NCBI RefSeq assembly: GCF_030272615.1
Contig: NC_081408.1
Coordinates: 310,226,383 to 310,290,382 of the forward strand
Reading direction: 5' to 3'
Length of the DNA: 64,000 bases
From: Cryptomeria japonica
Taxonomy: Eukaryota; Streptophyta; Pinopsida; Cupressales; Cupressaceae
The stretch's first letter is position 1; every line of letters begins with the position of its first letter. The notes beneath the pieces are model-generated. The model was not told the DNA's origin. It saw only the letters and a list, made by a program, of their open reading frames with translations, and made no database searches. Below, piece by piece: positions 43,278 through 53,809 of this stretch. The position numbers and the translations under genes are program-made.

Positions 43278-43478
43278 AAAAACTCCCCCTTTGGCACTGA
43301 TGGTAGCACTATGAAAAATGACAAGTGATCCAAGAATCCAAAACTGCAATCAATCCGAAAATATATATACTCAACTGAAAATATCAACAGACTCCCCCTA
43401 AGAATGTGCACCATTTTTCACTATTCTCTCTCCCCCTTTGACATCAATTGCAAAGGTAGGAATCTACCAAAACATATC
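43278..43478 (-). mobile_element. copia-4: 3' end of the internal region, cut by gypsy
   Basis: About 200 bp containing the PPT (43279-43292) and a second PPT-like tract (CAAAGGGGGAGAGAGAATAG on the minus strand, near 43420-43440), as seen upstream of the 3' LTR in copia-A and copia-3. It is interrupted at 43478 by the gypsy element and resumes at 52168. Confidence 0.65.
43474..43478. repeat. gypsy target site duplication, left copy (ATATC)
   Basis: Identical to 52163-52167. Confidence 0.92.
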
Positions 43479-45131
43479 TGTAGCATAGAAATTAGGAATC
43501 ATCAAAATATAAGTAGATCATTCAAAACACAAGACATGATAGCTCAATCAAAAGAACACTCATTGAAATGAACCTAATTCCAAAGCACACTCAATAGAGA
43601 TATGAAAACAAAGCATTCAAATTGAAAGATTATGCAAACCAAATGCAGAATTGAATGCTCCTTCCATGCGCCTCCATTGTTCTTCTTTCCTCTTCAATGG
43701 ATTTGTGGATCTCACCTACAAGTGCACACACAATTGAAAGCAAAAAGGCTCAAGAGTACTAGAAACGAAGGTTCGGTAGTTTGATAGAAAATTCAGATTT
43801 CATGAAGGCCTTTGATTCAAGAAAATCATCCAATTTATAGAGAAATTGGAGAAATGGACAAATTAGCATGACAATGATTCGAATAGAAATTCCAATCAAG
43901 AATAGCAAAGCTATGACATGTTGCTATGCAAAGAGGCTTATGACAATTTTATGATAGATTTTATGACAAATTTCCATGTCAAGACAAGTTCTATGACAAA
44001 TTGCTATGTCAAGACAAGACTCTATGACAAATTTCTATGTCAAGAGTATGACACATGAAGCACAAAAATAGGGAGAACTAGAGACAAGATAATTAGGTGG
44101 AATTTGAATTAGAAAATTAGAAAATATAGGTGGAAATTAGGAATTAGAATTTAGGAAATTAGGAAAATTAATGAAAATTAGAAAAATTAGAAATGAGGAA
44201 AATAGGAACTTAGTGAATTAATTAATAATTTCTCATTTATCAATTAATTCACAAAGAGGGAATAAAAAATTAGGAAAATTAGATAAATTAATTAATAATT
44301 TTTCATTTATTAATTAATTTATAATAAGAGGAATAATTGATGAAAGATTAGGAAATTAATTAATAATTTTTCATTTATTAATTAATTCATAAAGAGAAGA
44401 ATAATTAATTAGCCAAGACCTAGGATAAATAAATAAATTATTTAATCCTAGAGGAAGAAATGACACACAAGGTTAAATGATTAAATCACAAAACCCTGGA
44501 AGATGAATTAGGTCTTGAAAGATAATTGACTCGATTTGATTTGATTTTAGATTGCCAAATGACCAATGTGATAAATGATTTGATAAAATACGCCAATTGA
44601 TGAGGAACAATGACAAATTGATCCAAATTGACATGATTAAGACAGACAATGATCGATAGCGAAATGATTGCAAAATGACAAAATTGACAAGAGGACAAGG
44701 ATCAACGACAAAATAGATTGCAAGACGACAAAATTAGAAATGACCACGATCGATGACAAATCGATCGCAAAATGACAAGATCGAACAATGACCACGACCG
44801 ATGACAAATCGATCGCATGATGACAAGATTGAAAAGAGGACAAAACCCTAATTAGGATTGACAATGTCCAAAATGATGACAAATTAGCACGCACATTGAT
44901 GCAACAAGATAAAATCGATCAAAATCATGACTGGATAGTGTTGTCAACAAGACCAAATTCGAGGACGAGATGATTGAAGAATGCAGAAGAATGACTCGAT
45001 GCTCGCAAATGATAAAAAATCAAGTGCGTGACATAGGAGAAATGTTAATGCGACGCAAAAACCTAAAATGAGGCAATGCGCAAATGTTAAAGTATGACTT
45101 CGCAAGCGTTGACCATTTTTGGGTGTCTACA
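43479..45131 (-). repeat. gypsy 3' LTR
   Basis: 1,653 bp; plus strand TGTAGCATAG...GGTGTCTACA. It contains three AT-rich palindromes (about 44213-44252, 44283-44322, 44352-44389), each with 11-15 bp arms around AATTAATTAATA, tandem ATGACAAATTxC motifs (43950-44040), and repeated GATGACAAATCGATCGCA units (44750-44825). Confidence 0.96.
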
Positions 45132-45145
45132 TTTTGCCCCTCTTT
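45132..45145 (-). other. gypsy polypurine tract
   Basis: The minus strand reads AAAGAGGGGCAAAA directly before the 3' LTR start TGTAGACACCC. Confidence 0.85.
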
Positions 45146-46038
45146 GAGACAATGCGATTTTGAGTGTTGTTTCAAAGAATGATAATGAAAATGCCCCAGA
45201 CAGCGATAATGACATATGCATGCCCCCTCGAGGAATTGGCCGGAAACATGCAGAAAATAGGCCAATTGATCGATAAGAATGATAGGAGATGAAATCATCA
45301 AATGGACTACCAAGACTGATGGAAGAAATGTTAGTAAGAAGAAATTAGACAAAGGATAGTTAGAGATGAAGAAAAACTTGCTTTCAGTAATGCACTTTGT
45401 AGGTGAGAACCTTTATTTTTATGTAGCAAAATGGATGCGTAGCATCATGGCATTGAAGGCCAGAGCTGAAATGCAACCTGATTTGCAAAAGACAGACACA
45501 TCATAGACAAACGACAATCACAATCAAAAAAGAAAAGGATCATGAGCCATCCCAGTCACTCTAAATCACTCGGTGACATCATCGGGCAACATAGGAACAT
45601 GATCGAAGCCAAAGATAAATCAATAAAAAGATAAGACTCACAAATTCAAGCAAGTCAAACAAACATCTTGATCTTCATTGTCAAAAGTTGAACACGCTGA
45701 TAGGACGATCATGCTGTCTGGTTTCAGGAAATGAGGTACCCCGTCTAAGACAGGACACAGTCTGGTTTCGAGTATACCACACCCTGTATAAGACCCATGA
45801 TAATGTGACAAGGACAAATGATTTTGATGCTGATATTCGAGTGATAAGACAATTTTGATCAGTTTGAATGTTTGAGTTGACTGAAAAGGTTCATCTATTA
45901 ACGCATGATTTCATTAAAGCACAGTGTTTGGTTGCAAATTGTTGGATGTATACGTAGTGAGTTGTCGATGCACAAAGGGAATCATTTATTGCAAAATGTT
46001 TGTTTGTGGGAGTTTTATACTTTTTTGTGTTCTTTTTT
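45146..46038 (-). other. gypsy 3' noncoding region
   Basis: About 0.9 kb between PPT and minisatellite. No domain is visible. It contains an imperfect repeat of GTCTGGTTTC...TAAGAC near 45718-45795. Confidence 0.6.
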
Positions 46039-46350
46039 CAGGACTTTATTCAATTTTTTTGGAATTTTTTCAGGACATTATTTGATTTTTTTGAAATTTT
46101 TTCAGGACATTATTTGATTTTTTTGAAATTTTTTCAGGACATTATTTGATTTTTTTGGAATTTTTTCAGGACATTATTTGATTATTTTGGAATTTTTTCA
46201 GGACATTATTTGATTTTTTTGGAATTTTTTCAGGACATTATTTGATTGTTTTGGAATTTTTTCAGGACATTATTTGATTTTTTTGGAATTTTTTCAGGAC
46301 ATTATTTGATTTTTTTGAAATTTTTTCAGGACATTATTTGATTTAAAAGC
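46039..46350. repeat. 32-bp minisatellite, ten units
   Basis: CAGGAC recurs at 46039, 46071, 46103, 46135, 46167, 46199, 46231, 46263, 46295 and 46327: exactly 32 bp apart each time. The unit is CAGGACATTATTTGATTTTT followed by TTGGAATTTTTT or TTGAAATTTTTT. Units differ by one or two bases. It lies in the 3' noncoding region of the gypsy element. Confidence 0.97.
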
Positions 46351-46654
46351 TCCAGTGACTGATCATGACAAGGGGAAGGAACCTAATGCGCATTTGAAAG
46401 TCACATAGACCAGGTCCAACACATATGTACAAGAAACTAGAGTAGACAGGACAGTGATGTTGACCAATAACTGGCTTGGAATAGAACATTAGGTCGAGAT
46501 CAAGATAAGTATGATAAATCGGTGGAGAAAAAGCATATCTAGAAGTCATGATAGATGACGGAGCAATAATCTTATTACTCATGGCGCCTGATTGCCAGGT
46601 TTTCACCATGGTACTTGCCCAAAGCGCCTGTTTGCCAGGTTTTCACTAGAGGGC

Positions 46655-46772
46655 GAATCATTCTTTTTCTTTTCTTTCTTTTTCATTTTTTTCTTTTTTT
46701 TTTGCTTTTTTTCATTTTTTTGCTTTTTTTTTTAATTTTTTGCTTTTTTTCATTTTTTTGTATTTTTTCAGT
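46655..46772. repeat. T-rich low-complexity tract
   Basis: A pyrimidine tract of T runs with interspersed C, A and G (TTTTTCATTTTTTTGC-like), between the minisatellite and the end of gypsy pol. Confidence 0.9.
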
Positions 46773-47884
46773 ATCATATTTGAAGAGAAATCTGACAGCA
46801 AACTATGCCCAGTACTTGCGAAGATGCATGCTATTAATAGGATCAACAAAGGTTCACCTTCGGGAGTCGCAAGCTGATATGCCCCCGAGCCATAGGCTGC
46901 AGTTACTATGAAAGGCCCAACCCAATTAGGTTCAAACTTGCCCTTGATGACGTCAGTAGACTGTGTATTCTTGGGATTTGCCTTTAAAACCAGGTCTCCC
47001 ACTTCGAAGTGTCGCCCTTTGACCTTCTTATGATAAGAGCGACGGAGACGGTTTTGGTATGCTTGCAAATGTGTTAGAGCTATCTGACGTTTTTCATCTA
47101 ACATCTCAAGCTGATGCAGCCGAGAGACTCTGTGTGTCTCATCATCAATCAGGTGTTGCAAGGAAACCCTCAAGGAAGGAATCTCGACTTCCAAAGGTAA
47201 AATGGCTTCCGCACCATACACCAAGGAATAAGGTGTTGCGCCAGTAGGGGTGCGGATAGAAGTGCGATAGGCCCACAGTGCTGGATTTAACTGTACGTGC
47301 CAATCTCGACCAGCGTCATTGACCACTTTCTTTAGGATCTTGATAATGGTTTTATTTGAAGCTTCAGCTTGACCGTTACCCTGTGGATAGTATGGGCTAG
47401 AAAAACGGTGTTGAATATGAAATTTTTCACAAAGCTCTTTAACATCTTTATTCTTGAAGGGTCAACCATTATCTGTGACTATGGCAAGGGGAACCCCATA
47501 TCTGCATATGATATAATTTAGCAAAAATTTTGAAATTTGGACACCAGTGATATAGGTCATGGGGATGGCTTCAATCCATTTTGTAAAATATTCTGTAGCT
47601 GTAATAATGAACTTGTGTCCATTTGCAGATGTTGGGTGAATCTTGCCAATAAGATCCAATCCCCACTGAGAAAAGGGCCATGGAGATATGACAGAATGAA
47701 GCTCTTGAGCTGGCGCATGAATATAATCTCCATGAATCTGGCACTTGTAGCATTTTTTAACAAAATCATGAACATCTTTTTCCAAAGTGGGCCAATAATA
47801 CCCAACACGAATCAACTTTTTGGCTAAGCTAAGACCGTTGAAATGGCCCCCACATATACCATCGTGAACCTCATGTAAAGCCGT
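46712..47884 (-). pseudogene. gypsy integrase (same frame, one internal stop)
   Basis: It continues the Pol frame after the TAA at 47885. The zinc-binding HHCC module is HEVHDGICGGHFNG...CYKCQIHGD. The core has WGLDLIGKIHPTSANGHKFI (first Asp) and YGVPLAIVTDNG (second Asp), then a TGA at 47462-47464, after which PFKNKDVKELCEKF and the NGQAEASNK region (Glu) follow in frame. The C-terminal part includes WHVQLNPALWAYRTSIRTPT, YSLVYGAEAILPLEVEIPSL and GDLVLKANPKN, a typical gypsy tail. Real homology ends near 46860; beyond that the frame runs into the T-rich tract as a Lys-rich artefact. Confidence 0.93.
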
Positions 47885-50236
47885 TTATGCTTCATCCGAA
47901 TCCAAACACTTGAGGAGGGTATGGTCAAAGGAATGGTGGTAAAGGGTGTCAGCGATGATGACATATTTGGCTGCTTGTCGGATAAAGGCTCGGCGTTGGT
48001 TAGTGGAAAGGTTAGGTGGTAAGGTTTGAGATTTCAAATACTGATATATGTCATTATACCACGGGGAGTTGGGACCAACAAGAACGCACATCACATCAGC
48101 TATCGAAATGTCAAAAGAAGGGACCAGCAATTGTTCAACCAAGAATTCACACTTGTCCATATTATGAGGCATATTTATCATGGAAGCAATTGTAGCCATT
48201 GCATCTGCTGACTTGTTTTGCATTCTTGGCACTTGACTGAAATTGATAACTATGAATTTTGTCTTGAAGAAATCTACCATGTTTTTATAAGGAATAAGCT
48301 TTTCATCCTTTGTTTCGTAGTCATCATTGACTTGTCGGATAACTAGTTGAGAATCTCCATAGACTTGCAAATGCTTGATATTCCAGTGGACTGCTACTCG
48401 GAGTCCTGTGACAAGTGCTTCGTACTCTGCAATGTTATTGGTACATTGGAAAGTTATTCTATGCGACTTTGGAATAGCATCACCTTGAGGGGTGACAAAC
48501 AAAATGCCTACGCCAGATCCGAACTTGGTATGGGACCCATCAAAGTATAACTTCCATTCATGGGATGATGTGAGAGAAAAGACTGATTCATCTGGGAAAT
48601 CAGTCAACATGGGATGATCGTCTGAAATAGGAGCATCTGCCAGTTGATCTGCTATGACTTGTCCTTTTATCGCCTTTCGCTCCATATACTCAATATCAAA
48701 TTCGCTGAGGATCATTACCCACTTTGCTAGGCGACCCATCAAAGTTGCGCGGCTAAGCAAATACTTTAAGGGATCAATTTTTGCAATCAACAATGTTTGG
48801 TGGCTTAGCATATAATGTCGGAGCTTTTGTGTTGCAAATACCACTGCTAAGCATGCCCTCTCAATAGTTGAATAATTTAGCTCATAGCCGACCAGTGTCC
48901 GGCTGATATAGTAAATAGCTCTTTCTTTGCCATTCTCATCTTGTTGAGCTAGGAGAACTCCTAATGCTGTTTCAGTTGCAGAGATATACAATAAAAATGG
49001 CTTTCCTTCTATAGGAGGCATTAGAATAGGTGGTGACAGCAAATAGTCTTTTAGATCTTGAAAAGCTGATTGACATTGCTCAGTCCATTTAAAAGCGACA
49101 CCTTTGTGCAGGAGATGTTGGAATGGATGACATTTGTCGGCCAACTGAGCTATGAAGCGACGAATTGACTGGAGCTTTCCTTGTAAACTTTGTAATTGCC
49201 GGAGGTTGGAAGGTGGAGGCATATCCATTATTGCTTTGACTTTTGCAGGGTCGACCTCAATGCCTCGGTGGGAAACAATGTATCCAAGCAACTTGCCAGT
49301 TGTAACACCAAAGACACACTTTTTTGGATTGAGCCTGAGTTTGTAGGTTTCCATTCTGTCAAAAATTGGGCCTAGGATGGCTAGATGACTATCTCTGGTA
49401 ACAGATTTGCACAACAAGTCATCAACATAATCCTCCATCAAAGTGTGCATGAAATCATGAAAGATTGTCGTCATTGCTCTATGATATGTTGCACCAGCAT
49501 TTTTGAGGCCAAAGGGCATCACATTCCAACAATAGGTGCCCCAAGCACAGGTGAATGCGGTCTTATGCTGATCTTCGGGTGCAATGCGGATTTGATTGTA
49601 GCCAGAGAAACCATCCATTAATGAAAGCATCTCATAACCAGCTGTCATGTCCACTATGATGTCTATATTTGGCAATGGAAAATCATCCTTAGGACATGCT
49701 TTATTCAGGTCCCTAAAATCTGTGCAGATGCGGATGCCCCCAGTTACTTTGCTAACAGGTACTAGATTTGAAATCCAGTCTGCATAATCAATGGGTCTAA
49801 TGAAGCCCACATCTAGTAACTTTTTCAATTCCACTTTGACCAATAGAGCCACTTGAGGATGCATTTTTCTAAGTTTTTGTTTGACGGGTTTAGCACCTGC
49901 TTTCAGTGGCAAATGATGAAGTACTAACTCTGGATCGAGGCCAGGCATATCTGCATAAGACCACGCAAAGATGATCTTCTTCTCCAGAAAGAAATTGATA
50001 AAATCTATTTTCTCTTGTTTTGACAGGGGGGCAGCAAAGTGAATGACCTTAGGGTTATCAGGTGTACCCAAATTGATTTCCTCGGTCATCTCTACTAGCA
50101 ATGTGGATTTGTCCTGAATTGATAGGGGTACGTCCACTCTTCCACCTTTGGGCGCCTCAGAAAGGTTTTCACCCGCAGGTACGTCTTGTATTTTTATTTT
50201 TGTATGATCAGAGAGTGCCTTACGGTTTTCACTCAA
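47885..50236 (-). CDS. gypsy Pol: reverse transcriptase, RNase H and second RNase H (783-codon open frame)
   Basis: The longest open frame in the window. From residue about 60: IHFAAPLSKQEKIDFINFFL, then the RT fingers/palm (GFIRPIDYADWISNLVPVSK, GGIRICTDFRDLNKACPKDD, DGFSGYNQIRIAPEDQHKTA, PFGLKNAGATYHRAM, EDYVDDLL with the catalytic YVDD at 49418-49429). The first RNase H follows (ALGVLLAQQDENGKERAIYY), then a second, Tat-type RNase H (KLYFDGSHTKFGSGVGILFV, CTNNIAEYEALVTGL). Pol normally starts with Gag and protease upstream; neither is present, so the Met at 50236 lies in residual pre-RT sequence. The frame ends at a TAA (47885-47887) that replaces a sense codon, since coding resumes in the same frame. 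Confidence 0.95.
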   Translation of the reverse strand: MSENRKALSDHTKIKIQDVPAGENLSEAPKGGRVDVPLSIQDKSTLLVEMTEEINLGTPDNPKVIHFAAPLSKQEKIDFINFFLEKKIIFAWSYADMPGLDPELVLHHLPLKAGAKPVKQKLRKMHPQVALLVKVELKKLLDVGFIRPIDYADWISNLVPVSKVTGGIRICTDFRDLNKACPKDDFPLPNIDIIVDMTAGYEMLSLMDGFSGYNQIRIAPEDQHKTAFTCAWGTYCWNVMPFGLKNAGATYHRAMTTIFHDFMHTLMEDYVDDLLCKSVTRDSHLAILGPIFDRMETYKLRLNPKKCVFGVTTGKLLGYIVSHRGIEVDPAKVKAIMDMPPPSNLRQLQSLQGKLQSIRRFIAQLADKCHPFQHLLHKGVAFKWTEQCQSAFQDLKDYLLSPPILMPPIEGKPFLLYISATETALGVLLAQQDENGKERAIYYISRTLVGYELNYSTIERACLAVVFATQKLRHYMLSHQTLLIAKIDPLKYLLSRATLMGRLAKWVMILSEFDIEYMERKAIKGQVIADQLADAPISDDHPMLTDFPDESVFSLTSSHEWKLYFDGSHTKFGSGVGILFVTPQGDAIPKSHRITFQCTNNIAEYEALVTGLRVAVHWNIKHLQVYGDSQLVIRQVNDDYETKDEKLIPYKNMVDFFKTKFIVINFSQVPRMQNKSADAMATIASMINMPHNMDKCEFLVEQLLVPSFDISIADVMCVLVGPNSPWYNDIYQYLKSQTLPPNLSTNQRRAFIRQAAKYVIIADTLYHHSFDHTLLKCLDSDEA

Positions 50237-50490
50237 AGATCTATTCTTTTGATTTTTTTCTTTTTCTTTTTCTTTTTCTTTTTCATGACTGGTACGTCAT
50301 CTCTACCAGCAATGTGGATTTGTCCTGAATTGATAGGGGTACGTCCACTCTTCCACCTTTGGGCGCCTCAGAAAGGTTTTCACCCGCAGGTACGTCTTGT
50401 ATTTTTATTTTTGTATGATCAGAGAGTGCCTTACGGTTTTCACTCAAAGATCTATTCTTTTGATTTTTTTCTTTTTCTTTTTCTTTTTCA
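50085..50490. repeat. 211-bp tandem duplication in the gypsy leader
   Basis: The segment starting GTCATCTCTACTAGCAATGT (50085) recurs from about 50296 at a constant 211-bp offset, up to the (CTTTTT)n microsatellite that ends each copy (50241-50285 and about 50467-50489). The first copy contains the start of the pol frame; the second occupies the leader next to the primer site. The copies are nearly identical. Confidence 0.92.
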
Positions 50491-50504
50491 CGTCGGGTTC
50501 ACCA
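50491..50504 (-). other. gypsy primer binding site
   Basis: The minus strand reads TGGTGAACCCGACG, five bases inside the LTR end. The plus strand ends ...TTCACCA, as a tRNA 3' end with CCA would. I cannot name the tRNA with certainty. Confidence 0.7.
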
Positions 50505-50509
50505 ATTAA

Positions 50510-52162
50510 TTTAGCATAGAAATTAGGAATCATCAAAATATAAGTAGATCATTCAAAACACAAGACATGATAGCTCAATCAAAAGAACACTCATTGAAAT
50601 GAACCTAATTCCAAAGCACACTCAATAGAGATATGAAAACAAAGCATTCAAAGTGAAAGATTATGCAAACCAAATGCAGAATTGAATGCTCCTTCCATGC
50701 GCCTCCATTGTTCTTCTTTCCTCTTCAATGGATTTGTGGATCTCACCTACAAGTGCACACACAATTGAAAGCAAAAAGGCTCAAGAGTACTAGAAACGAA
50801 GGTTCGGTAGTTTGATAGAAAATTCAGATTTCATGAAGGCCTTTGATTCAAGAAAATCATCCAATTTATAGAGAAATTGGAGAAATGGACAAATTAGCAT
50901 GACAATGATTCGAATAGAAATTCCAATCAAGAATAGAAAAGCTATGACATGTTGCTATGCAAAGAGGCTTATGACAATTTTATGATAGATTTTATGACAA
51001 ATTTCCATGTCAAGACAAGTTCTATGACAAATTGCTATGTCAAGACAAGACTCTATGACAAATTTCTATGTCAAGAGTATGACACATGAAGCACAAAAAT
51101 AGGGAGAACTAGAGACAAGATAATTAGGTGGAATTTGAATTAGAAAATTAGAAAATATAGGTGGAAATTAGGAATTAGAATTTAGGAAATTAGGAAAATT
51201 AATGAAAATTAGAAAAATTAGAAATGAGGAAAATAGGAACTTAGTGAATTAATTAATAATTTCTCATTTATCAATTAATTCACAAAGAGGGAATAAAAAA
51301 TTAGGAAAATTAGATAAATTAATTAATAATTTTTCATTTATTAATTAATTTATAATAAGAGGAATAATTGATGAAAGATTAGGAAATTAATTAATAATTT
51401 TTCATTTATTAATTAATTCATAAAGAGAAGAATAATTAATTAGCCAAGACCTAGGATAAATAAATAAATTATTTAATCCTAGAGGAAGAAATGACACACA
51501 AGGTTAAATGATTAAATCACAAAACCCTGGAAGACGAATTAGGTCTTGAAAGATAATTGACTCGATTTGATTTGATTTTAGATTGCCAAATGACCAATGT
51601 GATAAATGATTTGATAAAATATGCCAATTGATGAGGAACAATGACAAATTGATCCAAATTGACATGATTAAGACAGACAATGATCGATAGCGAAATGATT
51701 GCAAAATGACAAAATTGACAAGAGGACAAGGATCGACGAAAAAATAGATTGCAAGACGACAAAATTAGAAATGACCATGATCGATGACAAATCGATCGCA
51801 AAATGACAAGATCGAACAATGACCACGACTGATGACAAATCGATCGCATGATGACAAGATTGAAAAGAGGACAAAACCCTAATTAGGATTGACAATGTCC
51901 AAAATGATGACAAATTAGCACGCACATTGATGCAACAAGATAAAATCGATCAAAATCATGACTGGATAGTGTTGTCAACAAGACCAAATTCGAGGACGAG
52001 ATGATTGAAGAATGCAGAAGAATGACTCGATGCTCGCAAATGATAAAAAATCAAGTACGTGACATAGGAGAAATGTTAATGCGACGCAAAATCCTAAAAT
52101 GAGGCAATGCGCAAATGTTAAAGTATGACTTCGCAAGCGTTGACCATTTTTGGGTGTCTACA
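50510..52162 (-). repeat. gypsy 5' LTR
   Basis: 1,653 bp, same length as 43479-45131, with about 11 substitutions by eye. The left terminal dinucleotide is TT where the other copy has TG. It ends GGTGTCTACA, followed by target duplication ATATC. Confidence 0.96.
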
Positions 52163-52167
52163 ATATC
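52163..52167. repeat. gypsy target site duplication, right copy (ATATC)
   Basis: Identical to 43474-43478. Confidence 0.92.
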
Positions 52168-52398
52168 TACAAAAGAATGTATGCAATAATTTATAGGAAT
52201 TTGAAATATACGCATAAGTTACCTTAAAGGATTTTAAGTACTCATTCCATCCTCTTGGGAAACAATCCAAAAACATTTATTAAGGAAGTGAACATATATG
52301 CATGAACTTCTACATCTTTAAGGTTTGTTAGATCTTTACCCAAAGTTGGCAATGCATCCTATTGAGCACCAAGTAAAGTGTTCATCCCGAGAGTGATT
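52168..52398. other. Sequence between gypsy and copia-5, presumed copia-4 interior
   Basis: 231 bp that directly continue 43278-43478 once the gypsy element is removed. No coding motif recognised. Membership of copia-4 is inferred from position only. Confidence 0.4.
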
Positions 52399-53313
52399 TG
52401 TAAGGAAGTTAAGTAGCGGAACAACTTCCTACACTAACCTTGAGAGGAGAGTAATGCAAAAACTTTTACAGATCTTAACAATAGTTACAGAAAATAGAAA
52501 TAGATATAATAACATTCAAGCCATAACACAATGATTTACGTGGGGAAAACCCTTTCGAGAGAAAAACCTCACACTCCAAAAGTCGCCTAGTATATTATTC
52601 AACAATTAAAACAAATTACAATATATTTGAAGAGAAAGATCTTCGTAGGAGTACCACTAATCAGAGATTCAAAGGTAACTCAATAGCCATAAGAGTCTTA
52701 CAAACAACCTCTATCTCATGCACCTCATATATAGGAGATACTATACAATAAACTATCAAACGATATTATAAAACCATGGGCTAAAACCATCCAATAAGGT
52801 GTAGCCAACCTTATTTCCCTTCTAGATGCCCTATGACACGTCCCTTACCTTTGACAACTCATTTATGTGTCTGATACAAATTATATTTCCTTTTTCAGGA
52901 GTAAAAACTTTCGGAGGCCATAACTTGTGAATCGTGTCTGATTGACGAACTATTTGAAGTGTTGGAAAGGTCACAAAGTTATCTATTCCTTTGTAAGCAC
53001 TATGACTCTTACACCCACTTTCCATGATGTATCGAGGCTTCTAAAGTCCTCAAAATTAAATTTAAACCTTTCATTGGACCCCTCGAAAACAAAAAATTAA
53101 TATCTTCAAAACTAGTTGTGATCTTATGACATAACTTTACCAGAATGCTTATCTAGCCAACCAAAAGTTTTAGGGAGAATTTCACACCATTTCATGCTCA
53201 AATGAAAAATTACTATAAATAGTAACCTCATGTAAATACAAGGTTGAGACACCATTTTCCCAAAAAATCTTCCACTTGTCGAACACCTTGCAAGAGCTAA
53301 GGGAGTATCAACA
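52399..53313 (-). repeat. copia-5 3' LTR
   Basis: About 915 bp; plus strand TGTAAGGAAGTTAAG...GAGTATCAACA. On the minus strand it starts TGTTGATACTCCC after the RNase H end of copia-5. It has the CTTGAGAGGAGAG end block and the TTTACGTGGGGAAAACCCTT block near 52531. The boundary is judged by TG/CA and position; the partner LTR is outside the window. Confidence 0.7.
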
Positions 53314-53329
53314 CAACAAATCAATTTCT

Positions 53330-53809
53330 AGGGGCCATAAGGCCCATAAACTCTGAGCACCATCTAAACTTCTCTATTCTCACAACCTTAGTTAAAGAAT
53401 ATACAACATTCATCAAATTTTCTATCTTAACCAGCTTCACCCTACCATCTTTGACCATATCTCTGATAAAATGATAATGAACATCAACGTTCTTGGTTTA
53501 GGCATGAAATGTTGGGCTCTTAGCTAGGCAGATCTCACTCTAACTGTCATGACTCCTTGTTTTATTCCAATGCCTAAACACAGTCTTTTAAGACAAATGG
53601 CCTCTTTACAAGCATGAGTAGCTTCCATATACTCTTCTTCAGTAGTGGACACAACAACCAAATAAAGTAAACACATAAGTACTAGTGGGTCTTCTTCTAT
53701 CTATATCACCTATCCAATCTGAATCTACATAACCATGAATATCAAGGGAAATCATGTCTCCAACTAAATTACCATGCTAACACAAAGAATACTCTGAGGT
53801 ACCCTTCAA
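53330..53809 (-). pseudogene. copia-5 RNase H domain (broken)
   Basis: It follows the VNWDAVKRAFR box at 53810. The RNase H part carries several stops; its end is recognisable as HYHFIRDMVKDGRVKLVKIE, then NLMNVVYSLTKVVRIEKFRW and CSEFMGLMAP, a typical copia C-terminus ('H.FIRD.V..G.V.L.KI.T..N.AD..TK'). Confidence 0.8.

Larger units (their letters stand above)
43479..52162 (-). mobile_element. Ty3/gypsy element of Tat type, complete ends, gag-less
   Basis: 8,684 bp with two LTRs of 1,653 bp each and a perfect target duplication ATATC (43474-43478 and 52163-52167). On the minus strand: LTR, primer site, short leader, pol (RT, RNase H, second RNase H, integrase), about 1.5 kb 3' noncoding with a minisatellite, PPT, LTR. 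The RT-before-integrase order and the HHCC-type integrase define Ty3/gypsy. The extra RNase H (YFDGSHTKFGSGVGI) points to the Tat lineage. No Gag or protease is present between the primer site and RT. About 11 LTR differences by eye make it the youngest insertion in the window. Confidence 0.95.

Noticed and set aside
44473-44894. Minus-strand ORFs rich in Ser, Ile and Leu, repeated at 51504-51925
   Set aside because: They lie inside the two gypsy LTRs and arise from GACAAA/CGATCG-type repeats; repetition reflects the LTR pair, not a gene family.
46039-46350. A CRISPR-like array (32-bp period)
   Set aside because: There are no unique spacers; units are contiguous near-identical copies within a plant retrotransposon, so it is a minisatellite.
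46712-46800. Lys-rich C-terminal tail of the gypsy integrase frame (KKYKKMKKSKKLKKKAKK)
   Set aside because: It is the translation of the T-rich tract on the other strand; recognisable gypsy homology ends before it.
46615-46911. Plus-strand ORF with a Phe/Leu-rich stretch resembling a membrane protein
   Set aside because: It is the translated T-rich low-complexity tract, antisense to gypsy pol.
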